Source: Chlorops oryzae
Taxonomy: Eukaryota; Arthropoda; Insecta; Diptera; Chloropidae
DNA length: 64,000 nt
Direction: 5' to 3'
NCBI GenBank assembly: GCA_020466095.1
Contig: CM035809.1
Location: forward strand, 1,362,798 to 1,426,797
Part shown: positions 34,113 through 62,671 of the stretch, piece by piece
Position numbering within the stretch: position 1 is the first letter of the stretch
How the letters are laid out: every line of letters begins with the position of its first letter
Notes under the pieces: model-generated
Databases searched by the model: none
Told to the model about the DNA's origin: nothing
What the model saw: the letters and a program-made list of their open reading frames with translations, nothing else
Program-made: the position numbers and the translations under genes

Positions 34113-35212
34113 TGTTTTTTTTTTTATTTATTTATTATTATTTAGTCAATGAAACTGAGTTTCGTACAGACTACTTAGATCTAAATATCTTAAAGCAAAA
34201 AATACAATCTCGACTTTAATATTACTTTTGGGAAACACAAGTCAAAAAATGTATTGGAGGATAAATTGTTGCAGAACGCTAAAGACCTGTAAACAGGCGC
34301 ATAACAAGCATAATTGGTACGCCTTAGGCCGAGATAAAATATATTAGAAAACCTCAAATGTCTAGCAGGCGCATTAAAATTAATAAGTTCAAGTAAAGGG
34401 GGGCAGTCTATTCTTGAACTAACAATGTCAGCAATAAAAAGAACCGATAACATAGCTCGACGCGATTCAAGGGATTTTAAACCGATTAAAGAACAGCGAA
34501 CAATATACGGAGGGAGCTCATTACCAAAGTTAATGGAACGAACCGCTAGACGGGTAAATAATTTTTGCACCCGTTCGATGCATGCAACATGCGTAGCATA
34601 GAATGGATTCCACACAATGGAAGCATATTCCAATCTAGAACGTACTAAAGAGATAAAAAGTGACTTAAAAGTATAAGGATCCGTGAAATTTGTGCTATTT
34701 CGTCTTATAAAGGCGAGCATTTGATAGGCCTTAGGAATGACGTAGTTAAGGTGCTGCGTAAAGGAAAATTTAGAATCAAAAACAACTCCCAAATCCTTTA
34801 CAACAGCAACTTGCTTAAGAGGATTGCACTCAAGAGAATAAGATGTATTCAACACCGCATCAGCCTTTGAAAAATTTGCAAATGCGCACTTATCGAAATT
34901 AAGGAATAGTTTATTATGAAAACACCAATCTGATATCGCATTGATGTCGGATTGGAGAATCATGGGATCTTGCAGGTTACGAATTTTTTTAAAAATTTTC
35001 AAATCATCAGCATAAAGCAAGCATTGAGAGCCTTTAATACAATTAGTGATGTCATTTATAAACAACACAAAGAGCAGTGGCCCTAAGATGCTGCCTTGCG
35101 GAACACCTGAGGTTCCAATGAAAGAATCAGATTTAACATTATCAATACAAACAGCAGAAATTCTATTGGACAGATAGGACTTCAACCATAACAAAAATTT
35201 GGAGTGAAATGA
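34113..35212 (-). mobile_element. Second non-LTR retrotransposon nested antisense
   Basis: The T-rich stretch at 34,113-34,140 is its poly(A) end read on the plus strand. The minus-strand frame 35,194-34,190 (334 residues, open) is the second half of a reverse transcriptase: SGVPQGSILGPLLFVLFIND, the active-site LLYADDLKIF, then the thumb and C-terminal region. A TTG, not ATG, opens the frame, because the element is 5'-truncated within the domain. The lack of stops suggests a young insertion. The 5' edge is placed only to within about 10 bp. Confidence 0.82.
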
Positions 35213-35277
35213 GAAGGTACTTGAGACTGTTGTGAAAGATCAGATACAAGAATATCTAGAAAGAAATGAGTTATTAC

Positions 35278-35981
35278 CAGGGCTAATCAAAATATTTATG
35301 AAAAAACTTCAAAATATTTCTTTAATATTTAAGAAAAAACACTCAAAATATTTGCGATAAATATTTACGATAAAAATTTATTTCAAGGGCATTTTCCATA
35401 TATTATTGGTTTAAGTAAACTTATTGCAATAAAATATGAGATGTTTTCGAAGATTTTCAAAAATGAATGAACGTAGGCTATTGTCTAAGACTCGTTTATA
35501 ATCAGAGAAATATCTCTAAACATTTGTAATAAAAATCTGATACCAGATTTGAAATCAGCGACCCCAAAAACCTCCTTGTGATACAGTTTTTTGGAAAAAG
35601 ATCTATTTTTAAAAAATTTGGCCGCCATATTGGATCAGACATTTTGGTTTTTGAAAATCTGACACCAGATTTGAAATCAGCGACCCCGAAAAACCCCCTT
35701 ACCGAAAAAATCGTTCTTATTGGAAGAGTCCTTCATATTTTTGCCGCTGTTTTTGTGCTTTCCGCCCATAGTGCAGCGTTATGAATTATGTTTATCTGAT
35801 TGGAAAGCATGCTTATTACGAGTATTACGAGTATATGTACTGCATATTCGTATATAATATGAAATTTTAGCCGAAATATTTACGGAAAATCAAAATTTGC
35901 TGATATATTTATTTTTGCACAGAAGAGTCGAAATATTTAATTAAATATTTATTATTTAAATAAATATTTTGATCAGCCCTG
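35278..35981. mobile_element. hAT-type MITE inside the retrotransposon, 704 bp
   Basis: Begins CAGGGCTAATCAAAATATTT and ends with the inverse CAGGGCTGATCAAAATATTT. The 8-bp duplication GTTATTAC is exact at 35,270-35,277 and 35,982-35,989. Internal TTTGAAATCAGCGACCCC occurs twice (35,548; 35,669). It has no transposase. Confidence 0.9.
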
Positions 35982-37321
35982 GTTATTACAAATATCAATC
36001 GGGCTTTCGAAAAAATTATTCGTGTGAGACAGCGGTGAATCATGTAGTGATTGCATTGTATTTTAAGAGGGCATTTGAAACAATTGATACCGATATTCTA
36101 ATTGAAAAGCTTCAAACTTATGGTATAAAATATAAAGAAAGAGATTGGTTTGAGTCCTATATTAAAAACAGAACACAGAGAACAAAAGTAAATGGGAAAA
36201 TATCAGAATGTGTAAAATTAAAATAAGGTGTACCCCAGGGTTCGATCCTGGGTGCATTGTTATTTATAATCTACATCAATGACATGCAGAATGTGGTGAG
36301 CGAATGTGAACTAATGCTGTATGCAGACGATACAGTGATGTACTCAGAAGGAGAATCATTTGAAGTATGTAAAGCTAAATTAATGAATGATTTAAATAAA
36401 ATAAACAAATGGTTAAAAATGAATAAACTGAAATTAAATGAGAGTAAAACTAAATTAATGTCTCAACTGAAGAACAACTACAGATAAATAACGAAACAAT
36501 TGAAATAGTAGACAAATTAAAATATCTACGAGTAATTCTGGATAAAGACTTAAAAATGGGTGAGCATATAAATTACATATGTAAAAAAATCGCGAAAAAA
36601 ATCGGGTTCTTTAAGAGAATACGGAACAAATTAGACATGATGACAGCTATCAAAATATATAACACAATGATAAAACCTCATTTTGAATATTGTTCTACAT
36701 TAATATATACAACGTGCAACCAAAGTCAGATTGAAAGACACCAAAAACTTCAAAATAAAGCAACGAGATCGATCTTAAAACTAAACATCTGTTTACGGGA
36801 ATACAATTTATGCTGGATACTCTAAAATGGCTAAGCGTCGAACAAAAACTGAAACTAAACACACTTATTGCAATATTTAAAATAAAGAACAATAGTAAAC
36901 CAAGATACACGTCGGAAAGTGTAACGTAAGTAGCAGATAACCAAAATTATTCGCTAAGGAATGCAAGTGATTTCAGGATCGGATTACATAGGACAACGAA
37001 CGCGCAGAATACATTATTTTATAAAGGACTTGGAATGTTCAATCAGTTACCAATTAGTATAATAAATTAAATAAACTACAATATATTTAAAGAAAATGCA
37101 CCAATTATATAAAACGAATGAATTAATCTGAATTGGTATATTAATGAAATTAATGTGATATTATGTATACATAACTTTATTTTTATAAATTTAAGTGAAA
37201 TCATGTGATAGAAAGGTCGTTGAAATACAAGTAATATGTGATGAAATAATAGGTGATGTAACGATATGAATTGTAATAGTAAAATAATTTGCCAATAAAT
37301 AATAATAATAATAATAAATCT

Positions 37322-37690
37322 TATGTGTCCCATTATTAAGCCTACAAGATTCCGCAGATCAGTTCTCTTCAGTTGAAGGAGAAAGTCTGCGATTCTCTCG
37401 TTTGGCACTTTAACGAAGCACTTGATTGTTCTGCAGGTCGAAATGAAACGGACCATCTCTCCTTGTGGGCTTTCGCCGCATAGGAAATGATCCAGCGCTT
37501 CAGACCTGCAGAGCTAGGAGCTATTTTTGGTTTAGGTCCCATTGGTACACCCTTTGATTTGCCAATTCATCTGCTCTCTCATTTCCCGGGACTCCACTGT
37601 GTCCCGGGACTCCACTGTGTCCCGGGACCCATACGATTTCAATTCTATTAAATCTTGCGATATAGTGTGATAAGTTTGAAAAGGATTCCA
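37322..37690 (-). mobile_element. Copy B of the truncated retrotransposon, 5' part
   Basis: Continues the element interrupted at 33,085. It carries the RNase H motif at about 37,580-37,650, here disturbed by an 18-bp direct repeat that is single in copy A. Confidence 0.75.
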
Positions 37691-38291
37691 TTTAGGTATA
37701 GTCGAATAATAGAAACAACCGGATTGAGCTGTGTTCAGACGACAACTGAAGTCACTCTTTATTTAATATATTTCGAAGACTTAAAGTTTACTTAATTAAA
37801 GAGAGGAAATTGTCTTTGACACCTAGCACATACTTCTTCTGTTTACATATTATTCTTTAAACAAAATGCTAAGTGCGGTGGTCACAGAAACGAGCCGTTG
37901 ACAAGAAGCATTAAAACGGTAATTGCGCTTGATACTTCGTCAGCATATTTTTGCACTTAAAGCTTTGCTTACAATTTGAGCTACTGTAAAGCATCGTCTC
38001 TGCGGCCACTACAATAGTTTAGTCAATTCGTGCAATCTCTAGTAACAATCTTGTATACTTTGCTATTAATATTCAGGTCCTGTAAACCTGTTAACCTGTA
38101 AATTTTCAACACATGTAAACATATGGAACCATTTGAAATGAATTGTGCAATTGATTGTAGCTGGTTGCCCATGTTTGTATGTGTTGGATATATGCATGAA
38201 CAACTGCGCTATCGGAGTTCAGACAGTTTTAATCTTGTTAAATTCGATTGGTCTTATATTTCTATCAACCTCCTGGTTTTTTTTGCTCCAG

Positions 38292-39001
38292 ATCCCTTCA
38301 CCAATACATCCTGTAGCTCGTCCAAATCTAGCTGCGAAATTGCGCGCTGAAGTATCGAAGAAAAAACTACAGGAACTCCAAAATAACTGCACCTACAGCG
38401 ACGGAACACCACAAATCGATTGGGAAGTACGAAAGACTCCCGCATGGCGTTTATTATCCTTGAAGTTTGTAACAGCTCAAATGAAAAAACTTTTTAATGG
38501 AAAACATGTATTCCAATTCACAGTGAAACCCATGATGAAATACTGGCTTTACGTCTAGCTACACGCAAAGCTGAGCAGGCGTTGCAACAACGTGAATATG
38601 AGCTAAATATGGAACTGATGAGACAGCGCGTTAAGTCTGCACCACTTTTACTTGAAGGCTCAACTTTTTGGGGTCCAAGTGTTGGAAAATTAACGCACAA
38701 CTGTCAAAATGAGGGTCTCCGACATACTTGTGACAGTTTGAAAAGAAAACAACGAAATAAATCTAACTCCGAGCAAATCCCATGCCGCAATAAATTGAAT
38801 GAGTTGCAAAAAATTTACGGAAGCAGTGGAAAAGCATCGTCTCAATCAAGAAACTCACAGCGAAGTACAGCATCAACACAAAGACGTAAAGGTAAACAAA
38901 AGCAACGATCATCATTGCCAAATTCACATTTAATGCCACCATCAATGCATTATAATGATAGCGGCGATGAGCTTTCCAGTCTGGATCGTGCGTTTCTTTA
39001 G
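38292..39001 (+). pseudogene. Orphan exons 6-7 of the 22,210 gene, copy B
   Basis: Exon 6 (38292-38464) and exon 7 (38524-39001) match 25,183-25,892 with preserved splice sites, frame and stop. One residue differs (RNKA in copy A, RNKS in copy B). Exons 1-5 are not repeated, so this copy has no start of its own and should be silent unless spliced from the upstream gene over about 14 kb. Confidence 0.8.
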
Positions 39002-39282
39002 TTTTTGTTTCGAATTTTTCGAATTATCGTCATGGTACAAAATGTAAGAATTTATTTTGAATTAAAACTCCTTTTCCGTTATTCCAGTGAGTTCTTGAAC
39101 AAATTTACAGAGAATGCTTTATAATAGCGCGGGAATTCATACAAATAGGTATTCAACACTTGCAATCATGTAGAACCAGTTACAATCAAACGCGCAGTTC
39201 ATTTAGAACGCAAATGTTTGCGTGTGTTGAATACTTTCAGGAACTCCTTAGTTATTCCAGACAAGACATTAGACATCATTAG

Positions 39283-39845
39283 CAGTGCCGGCCACCACTA
39301 CATTTACTAATTGCGTTTGTGTGCGTGCACATTACACAGCGAGAAACAGTTGTGGATGTTTTCATACAAAATTTCATAAATATTTCTTAGAGCCGAAAAA
39401 TTTTGTTCTTTAGAACTGGGTATGTCCCTGGATCGATATGTCGCAAAAACTCGACGCCTCGTCCAAGAGGCGGGGATGGTTCATTTTGGAGCTTTTTCAG
39501 CTCATCTTGAGCTCTTTTATCTTGAAATTACAGTGCAGAGCAGCGAATTATTGTACAAATCAATGATGTCCTGAATTTATATATATTATATAATAAAATA
39601 ACTGAATGTTAAGAACACGATGAAAAAAATCCTGAAGTATAAAAAATTCATTTTCTTCGAAGTGTATCAAGGCTGAAAAAAATTTACGTTCTCATCTAGC
39701 TTCATCGACGCAGCTCCGTCTGCTTGACGTTTTCCACTCAATGAACGAAATTGGCTCTCAGCTTTATTCTCATTTGAGAGCAATTTTGTGCACATACGAG
39801 TGCTTACGCTCTTTTTGCTTCTAGCTTGCTTCCTGGCCGGCACTG
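39283..39845. mobile_element. hAT-type MITE in unit B only, 563 bp
   Basis: Starts CAGTGCCGGCCA and ends TGGCCGGCACTG, between exact 8-bp duplications ATCATTAG (39,275-39,282; 39,846-39,853). It lies at the very end of the Enoph coding region and replaces its stop codon context. Unit A has no insertion but a slightly shortened site. Confidence 0.9.
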
Positions 39846-42800
39846 ATCATTAGATATCACAACATTGAATTCTTCGAAGCTTTTTACAACATTATAGGTG
39901 GATTTTTCGTCATCGGTGAGTGATGCATTTCCTGGACGACTGAGAATAATCGTATGCATTCCAGACTCTGCTGCAGCAGTGGCTTCTGTAATATAAGAAT
40001 AGAATAAATATAGAAATCTTAATTGGTGTATTGAACAGAAAATTAACAACTGCCATTTGCATATTTTCGAACACCGCTTGCCTTGTGGAATATCGGTTAA
40101 AAAGAGCACCTCCTCAGTTTCAACAGACAAATCCTTGGCGATATTCCTATAAGATTGTGATTCAAATTTCATGCCGCTCGTCGTGTCGAAGTGCGCGCCC
40201 AAATAACCCAAGAGATTTCCATGATTCGTCGTTCCAAAAAGTAACTTCTGCGCCCATATACTTCCACTTGAGTATACAGCGACTTTTAGTCCCATTTCTT
40301 GCCAGCGTTTGAATGCGATAGGAACATCATCATAGACACTAAAATTACAATTGAGTTTTTCACATTTTTAAATGAGAATTAAATTACTCACTGTCCTTTT
40401 AGCATGCCATCCTTATAGCCTTCTTCCCAAATTAGACCCTGCAGTGCTTTCAATGGTTTCAGTTTCAGATCCTGTGTAATAAGATGTCGAACAAAATTGG
40501 CAATAACCTCTATTTCTGGCTTGGATTCAATGATTTCTCCACTACACAAATACTCCGCATATTGGGGTAGGTTCTTGAGTTCTTCTACGATGGAACGTAC
40601 CGTTTCATCCGCCCATTTATTCTTTAGGAATTTATGGCAATGTTCACTTGAGTAAGGAAAAAGAATGTCCTAGTCACGGAGAAGAAAATAAGCATTTTTT
40701 GGTTTTGTAAATGATTTGTAATAGAAAAGTTCAGGATTTCTAATAGACGTTAGCAATCGTGATCAATTTCTACCGAAATTCAGTTAAACAAAAAGCTGGG
40801 AAACCAAATTGTGGCGAAGTTAATTGCGATAATAGTGGCATTCAAGCAAATGTGCAAATTTTGCAGCGAAACGTTCCACCGTGTTGAGTTTCTTTTGTAT
40901 GAAAAATTGTTTCCACAGCTGTGGCAACTTTGCACAACGAATGCGCTGTGCACATATAACCATATATGTCACTCTCATAGTCATTGAGCGGGACGTTTCG
41001 CGCCAGTTAGAAAGAGATGTTACTTGGCAGGTAAAAAAAGAGCGCGAGAAAAATACTTTTGGTGAGTACCTAAGTGAAAAATGCTCATTTTGGTGGGTAC
41101 CCAAGGCCGTAGTGAAAAGAGCCAAAGTGGAAACGGCTCCTGAGTGGCATATATGGCGGTGAGCAAAATATGCACCATGTTGTGTAGATGTTTGTAAAGA
41201 CCAAGCCTACTGCGTCAACCATTTCCATATACAAAATTATTCAAAATAACCACCTATTTCTAATAAAAGCCAAGGATAATAGATTATAAGGTTACGACAA
41301 TCAGAGTTCAAATGGTGATTCTTCTGCGCTTCAAGACAAAAAGTTTAAATTAAAGAAATTATGTGTTTGCAGCGTTCCCACTGACGCTCGAAAAACATAC
41401 TACCAATTTGAAAATTTCATAAAACTTGGTATTTAAATACTTAAAACGTCCTTAAAATAAGATATTCTTGTAAAATGATTAATTAAAAAAAAAAAAACAA
41501 AATTTAATAACTTCAACTAATGTTTACAAAAATATTTTAAAAACTTAACGCAACTTTGTGACAGAACTAAAATAAACGTAACAAGTGATCGGATAAAAGT
41601 AAAATCTACGCATGCCGTAATCTTATATTCTATCATTCTTGATTAAAACTATAATGTTTTCAAATTAGCTAATAGCGCGCCTACTTTACACACCTTGCTA
41701 ACAGGGTCGTTCATGCAAAAGTGGAAACCATATATAACTATATATGTCACTCAGGAGCCGTTTCCATTTTGGCTCTTTTCACCACGGCCTTGGGTACCCA
41801 CCAAAATGAGAATTTTTCACTTAGGTACTCACCAAAAGTATTTTTCTCTCGCTCTTTTTTTGCCTGTTGAGTAACATCTCTTTCTAACTGGCGCGAAACG
41901 TCCCGCGCAATATCTATGAGAGTGACATAGATGGTTATATGTGGTGGAAGCTTTGCCAGTGCATAACTTGCACATTCGAATTTCCACAGCTGCTTGAATA
42001 CCACTAATATGAAATGTAGCCCTGAGTTACCGATTAATTTTTTCCGAACTTCTAATAAAATATATAAAATAATCTAATATGCCTGCCACACGTAGATCGA
42101 AATTGAGCAATTTTAGAACAAAATTGAATAATGTCAAATTTGTTCTGAAATTTTTTGATATTGAGCAATTTCGATCTACGTGTGGCAGGCATGTAGGGTT
42201 AAAAATCGTATTGTGATTTCTTATAAAAAATGTATGTGTTATAAATTCCGCAATTGTGTACATTTACTACTTTTGATATAATTCGATATCACCTGCAATT
42301 TTCACAATTCATTAGGAAATAAACTGTCAGCTGTTTTTCGCACGCGAAATTGCAATAACTGAAATTACATATCGAGCCCTAACCGCCAAATTGACGTAAG
42401 TGACAAAAAACAAATTTTACAGGAGAGCGTTTTTTCTGAGCTTGTTTGCATTGACTGGCATACAAATTATAAAACTTATAGTGCAATATCTCCGTTAATA
42501 TTGAGCATATCGTCGTAATATTTTACTAGGTGATGAGTTTCAGGAATTAGAACATATTTTCATCAAAAAGTCAATTTCGGAAAAAATGTCACTTACGTCA
42601 ATTTGGCGGTTATGGCTCGATATGTATGAACAATTTTTCTATCGAAATTGAAATAGCCTCGAAATTGCGCAATTTCGGAAGCTATGAGAACATGCCTCAA
42701 ACAAAACTAAAGTTACAGTTATAATGGGACCCAAATAAAGGCAAGATTATGTATATTGATAAGAACCCAAATGGCTTGTCAACGCAGAAATGGACATAAT

Positions 42801-42878
42801 TTATACTTTGACAAATGATATTGACGTAGTTGTTCCTTCTATGTCCGTTAGTATCACTTTAACTTTATAATTCGACAT
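39804..42878 (-). CDS. Enoph: Enolase-phosphatase E1, copy B, with transposon-derived C-terminus
   Basis: Exons 42878-42807, 40669-40392, 40338-40082 and 39985-39804: 789 nt, 262 residues, all frames open. The catalytic motifs are identical to copy A. One substitution is seen in exon 2 (HKIL in A, HKFL in B). After FNVVISND the frame enters the hAT MITE, adds about 13 residues (QCRPGSKLEAKRA) and stops at 39,804. The GC-AG intron is 96 nt here, one base longer than in copy A, and has no stop in frame, so retention would add 32 residues without breaking the protein. Confidence 0.85.
40833..42006. mobile_element. Long-inverted-repeat element in Enoph intron 1, copy B
   Basis: Copy of 27,148-28,320 with arms at about 40,910-41,155 and 41,729-41,998. 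It differs by scattered substitutions, for example GTTGAG for CCAAG within the right arm near 41,868. Confidence 0.75.
42079..42192. mobile_element. Short palindromic MITE, copy B
   Basis: Copy of 28,393-28,506, 114 bp. Its start ATGCCTGCCACACGTAGATC pairs perfectly with its end, slightly better than copy A. Confidence 0.75.
42368..42624. mobile_element. TA-flanked MITE, 257 bp, copy B
   Basis: Copy of 28,683-28,939 with the same termini and TA flanks. Confidence 0.8.
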
Positions 42879-42947
42879 ATTAAAATGATTCAACACTTGA
42901 TACAGTGAGCTGAAGTTAAAGCGCGCACAAAAATAAAACGCCAGTTA

Positions 42948-44923
42948 TGCGGTCCATAAACAGTGATTCTGAATCGCCGATCAGCCCTGTACGTGTGTGA
43001 TCGATGCTCTGACATACATTCGATTCAAATTCCTGTATTCATTCATATTTCTTTTGCTGCCGTCCAGTAAAGTTCGCATCTATAACCATTTTTTTGTCCG
43101 CTTGCGGATATTTTTCATTATATTTATCTCAAATCTCAAATTGTTCTTCTTTTTTAAATTTTTCTGCATAGTCATTACTTATGACATCCCACAAAGCAGT
43201 CAGCGACCGATAAACATCAATAAATTCCAAAAGGAATTCATGCTCATTTTCTTTTTCCGTGGACATGTTGACTGCTCGGCACTTTCCTAATAGGGGGTAT
43301 AGATACGTCAAATGTTGTATCAACTTTGAGCGTGTGTTAGTGAGAAAGGGTACACCTACGATGTCTGACGGAAAATCAAAATCTTTGAATTTTTGGTCAA
43401 GCAGGTAACGATGTTAGACGGTGAGTCTGAAGGTCTATATCTATGTTGGTTCAACTCTCATTTGTGCGCGATATTCAACGAATGAACATCGAACGGAGAG
43501 CGGAAAATTTTTTAAAAGCGAGCGGAAAATTAATTGAAAAAATGGAAAAAAAAATTTATTTTGGAACTATAGAAGTTTAGCGTAGTTTGTAGGCTTTTTG
43601 GAACGTTAAGTCAAAAGATTATATCGACCGGAATTTAAAAAACGCTAACTACGAAACGCTTTTAATTAAACTGAAAGTAAAATATCTGGAGACCACAAAA
43701 GAGATCTAACGCAAAAAAATTAATAATCTTTGAACCTGTTACAGGAGGGAATTAAAAAGGATTTTGGCATTAGAAAGAAGTGGCGCTGGATATAGTCATC
43801 ACTCATAATTTTTTTTCCGGTTTTGCCGACGGGAAAATACGCTTTGTTAAAAGCAACCAGGTAGCCGAAACAATAGCGCATGTCCTTTGCACTCGAAATT
43901 CGCTGAAAAAAATGAATATCGTACGACATGTTTATAGTCAATTCAAGTTGGTACCTGCTAACACACGCTCAAAGTTGATACAACATTTGACGTGTCTATA
44001 CCGCGCATAAGAATAATTTTTGCCACACACACGATTCATGCGATTCGCAGGTACTCGATTCATGCCATGATTTCTAAAAATTTCGTCATCACGGAATGAT
44101 CGGCGATTCACGAAAATTCGTGTCAGTGTGCTGCACACTACTTTATTTTCACTAATGCGGGGTATAGACACGTCAGATGTTGTATCAACTGTGAGCGTGT
44201 GTTAGTAGGTACCAACTTGAAATTGACTATAAACATGTCGTACGATATTCATTTTTTGCGCGGATTTCGAGTGCTAAGGTCATGCGCCATTCTTTCGGCT
44301 ACCTTATTGTTTTTGATGAAGCGTATTTTCCCGTCGGCAAAACCTAAAAAAAATTATGAGTGATGATTTTATTCAGCGCCACTTCTTTCTAATGCCGGAA
44401 TCCTTTTTAATTCCCTCCTGTAACAGGTTCGAAGATTACTAATTTTTTGCCATAACTCTTTTTTCGTGGTCTCCGGATATTTTTCTTTGAATTCAAATAT
44501 AAGCGTTTCATAGCTAGCGTTTTTTAAATTCCGGTCACTATGTTCTTTTGACTTAACATTCCACAAATCCGACAAATCATACTAAACTTCTATTAGTTCC
44601 AAAATAAAATTTTTTTCTTCCATTTGTTCATTAATTTTCCGCTCGCATTAAAAAAATTTTCCGCTTTCCGTTCGATGTTCACTCGTTGAATTTCGCGCAC
44701 AAATGAGGGTTGAACCAACATGTATATAGACCTTCAGACACACCATCTAACATCGTTACCTGCTTGACCAAAAATTCAAAGATTTTGATTTTCCGTCAGA
44801 CATCGTAGGTGTACTCTTTCTCACTAACACCCGCTCATAGTTGATACAACATCTGACGTGTCTATACCCCGCATAACACATACAAGCTGATCGGTGATTC
44901 AAATTCACTGTTTATGGACCGCA
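42948..44923. mobile_element. Harbinger-like composite, copy B
   Basis: Copy of 29,263-31,239 with TTA at 42,945-42,947 and 44,924-44,926. The two nested elements are at 43,291-44,007 and 44,156-44,873, each between TAA duplications. The MADF fragments on the minus strand are at about 43,129-43,270 (outer) and 44,369-44,575 (element 2). Confidence 0.82.
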
Positions 44924-45352
44924 TTATAGTGATACAATTATTGGCCTGTAAGTAATTAATCGAAATCTTGGGACATATCCGGCGATTTGAAACATCGGTA
45001 ATTTCCGATACCTGCAATATGCACATCGGGTATTTTTCAAAATTTCGATGTAAATCGAGCACCACTAGCGATTTTCCACTATATTTGTTTGCAAATGAAA
45101 AAGAGATCGCAGTGAAATTACGACTTCGTTGGAAAAACCCTGTGATACTATATATATGTGTACATACGTACTTATACTATATGAGTATTTTCAACTTTAT
45201 TTTAATCTCTCAAGCGTGTAAATGGGGAAAGCAGGCGCTATGAAAACAAGCGAAAGAGTAAATTGTCAAGGTTAAGTGAAGTCGAAAAATAAAGAAGAAG
45301 AGAAGTGCTTTGGAAAAAGTGGAAAACTAGCAGTAATAAGAAAAGAATTAAT

Positions 45353-59278
<13,926 letters not shown>

Positions 59279-59839
59279 CATAAAAGGCGGCGACTACGTT
59301 TAGTGATTTTTGTATTAGAATCTTTTAAGAAAAGAAACAATTCTTATCGGCTTTAGTCAATTTCGAACTATGTTTTGAGAAGTTCAACACGAAAACTCGA
59401 AAAGGAATAGCTAGAAACTTTATTGAAAGTTCTTTCCTAATTTGTAAAAAAAAAAAAAAAATTGAAGAAATCAAAATTGGGATTCTAGCTATTTTAGCTT
59501 TACCAAACCTTCTCAGAATTAAAACTATTTAATTGATTAAAATATCTCATTTACGGTTAGTACTAAATATAGTAAAACCATTGCTCTATTTTTTATATAT
59601 TTAAAGCCTTTTGTACATAGTTTTAATCTGTAAGTTATTTTTTAATATAGGTATAGCTCATTGCATCTAAATTTTTAATGGAAAAACTCATTAAAGCTGT
59701 TAATAAAAGGAAAATTCCTAAGAGTTTCTGGATTGATTTCGTTTGGCTTGCATTTTAAGAAAATCTTGTCTAGTTATTTAAAAATTCATTTAAGCTGGGT
59801 CCGTAATAATTATAAAATATATTTTAGAAATCACCTAAT
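59279..59839 (+). other. fatiga 3' UTR and downstream sequence
   Basis: Contains an A16 run at about 59,446 and the polyadenylation-type AATAAAAGG at 59,702. No further gene. Confidence 0.5.
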
Positions 59840-59967
59840 ATGCTTGCCATACGTAGATCGAAATTGAGCAATTTCAGAACAAAATTGAAATTGCCTCAAT
59901 TTCAAATGTTAAATTTGTTCTGAAATTTTTTGAAATTGAGTAATTTTGATCTACGTGTGGTAGGCAT
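59840..59967. mobile_element. Short palindromic MITE, third copy
   Basis: Same ends as 28,393 (CACGTGTGGTAGGCAT type), 128 bp; about 14 bp longer in the loop. Confidence 0.7.
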
Positions 59968-61983
<2,016 letters not shown>

Positions 61984-62543
61984 CATAAAAGGCGGCGACT
62001 ACGTTTAGTGATTTTTGTATTAGAATCTTTTAAGAAAAGAAACAATTCTTATCGGCTTTAGTCAATTTCGAACTATGTTTTGAGAAGTTCAACACGAAAA
62101 CTCGAAAAGGAATAGCTAGAAACTTTATTGAAAGTTCTTTCCTAATTTGTAAAAAAAAAAAAAAAAAAATTGAAGAAATCAAAATTGGGATTCTAGCTAT
62201 TTTAGCTTTACCAAACCTTCTCAGAATTAAAACTATTTAATTGATTAAAATATCTCATTTACGGTTAGTACTAAATATAGTAAAACCATTGCTCTATTTT
62301 TTATATATTTAAAGCCTTTTGTACATAGTTTTAATCTGTAAGTTATTTTTTAATATAGGTATAGCTCATTGCATCTAAATTTTTAATGGAAAAACTCATT
62401 AAAGCTGTTAATAAAAGGAAAATTCCTAAGAGTTTCTGGATTGATTTCGTTTGGCTTGCATTTTAAGAAAATCTTGTCTAGTTATTTAAAAATTCATTTA
62501 AGCTGGGTCCGTAATAATTATAAAATATATTTTAGAAATCACC

Positions 62544-62671
62544 ATGGTCTTGCCACACGTTGATCGAAATTGAGCGTTTCAGAACAAAATTGAATTCCTA
62601 CAATTTCAAATGTTAAATTTGTTTGCAAATTTTTTGAAATTGAGTAATTTTGATCTACGTGTGGTAGGCAT
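62544..62671. mobile_element. Short palindromic MITE, fourth copy, decayed left end
   Basis: Part of the second unit of the 59,046 duplication. The right end is as in 59,840; the left end has several substitutions and small deletions. Confidence 0.65.

Larger units (their letters stand above)
33086..37317 (+). mobile_element. Non-LTR retrotransposon with three later insertions
   Basis: Inserted into copy B of the truncated element with ATCT at both ends (33,082-33,085; 37,318-37,321), and ending in (AAT)n at 37,300-37,317. About 2 kb of its own sequence remains: the linker before the reverse transcriptase (33,090-33,400), then reverse transcriptase pieces. QSGFRKNYSCETAV is at 35,996-36,040, GVPQGSILGALLF after a stop at 36,230-36,265, and the active-site LMLYADDTVMYS at 36,315-36,350. 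Several stops and frameshifts make it inactive. It is 5'-truncated, with no endonuclease. The motifs suit the CR1/Jockey group, not resolved further. Confidence 0.82.
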
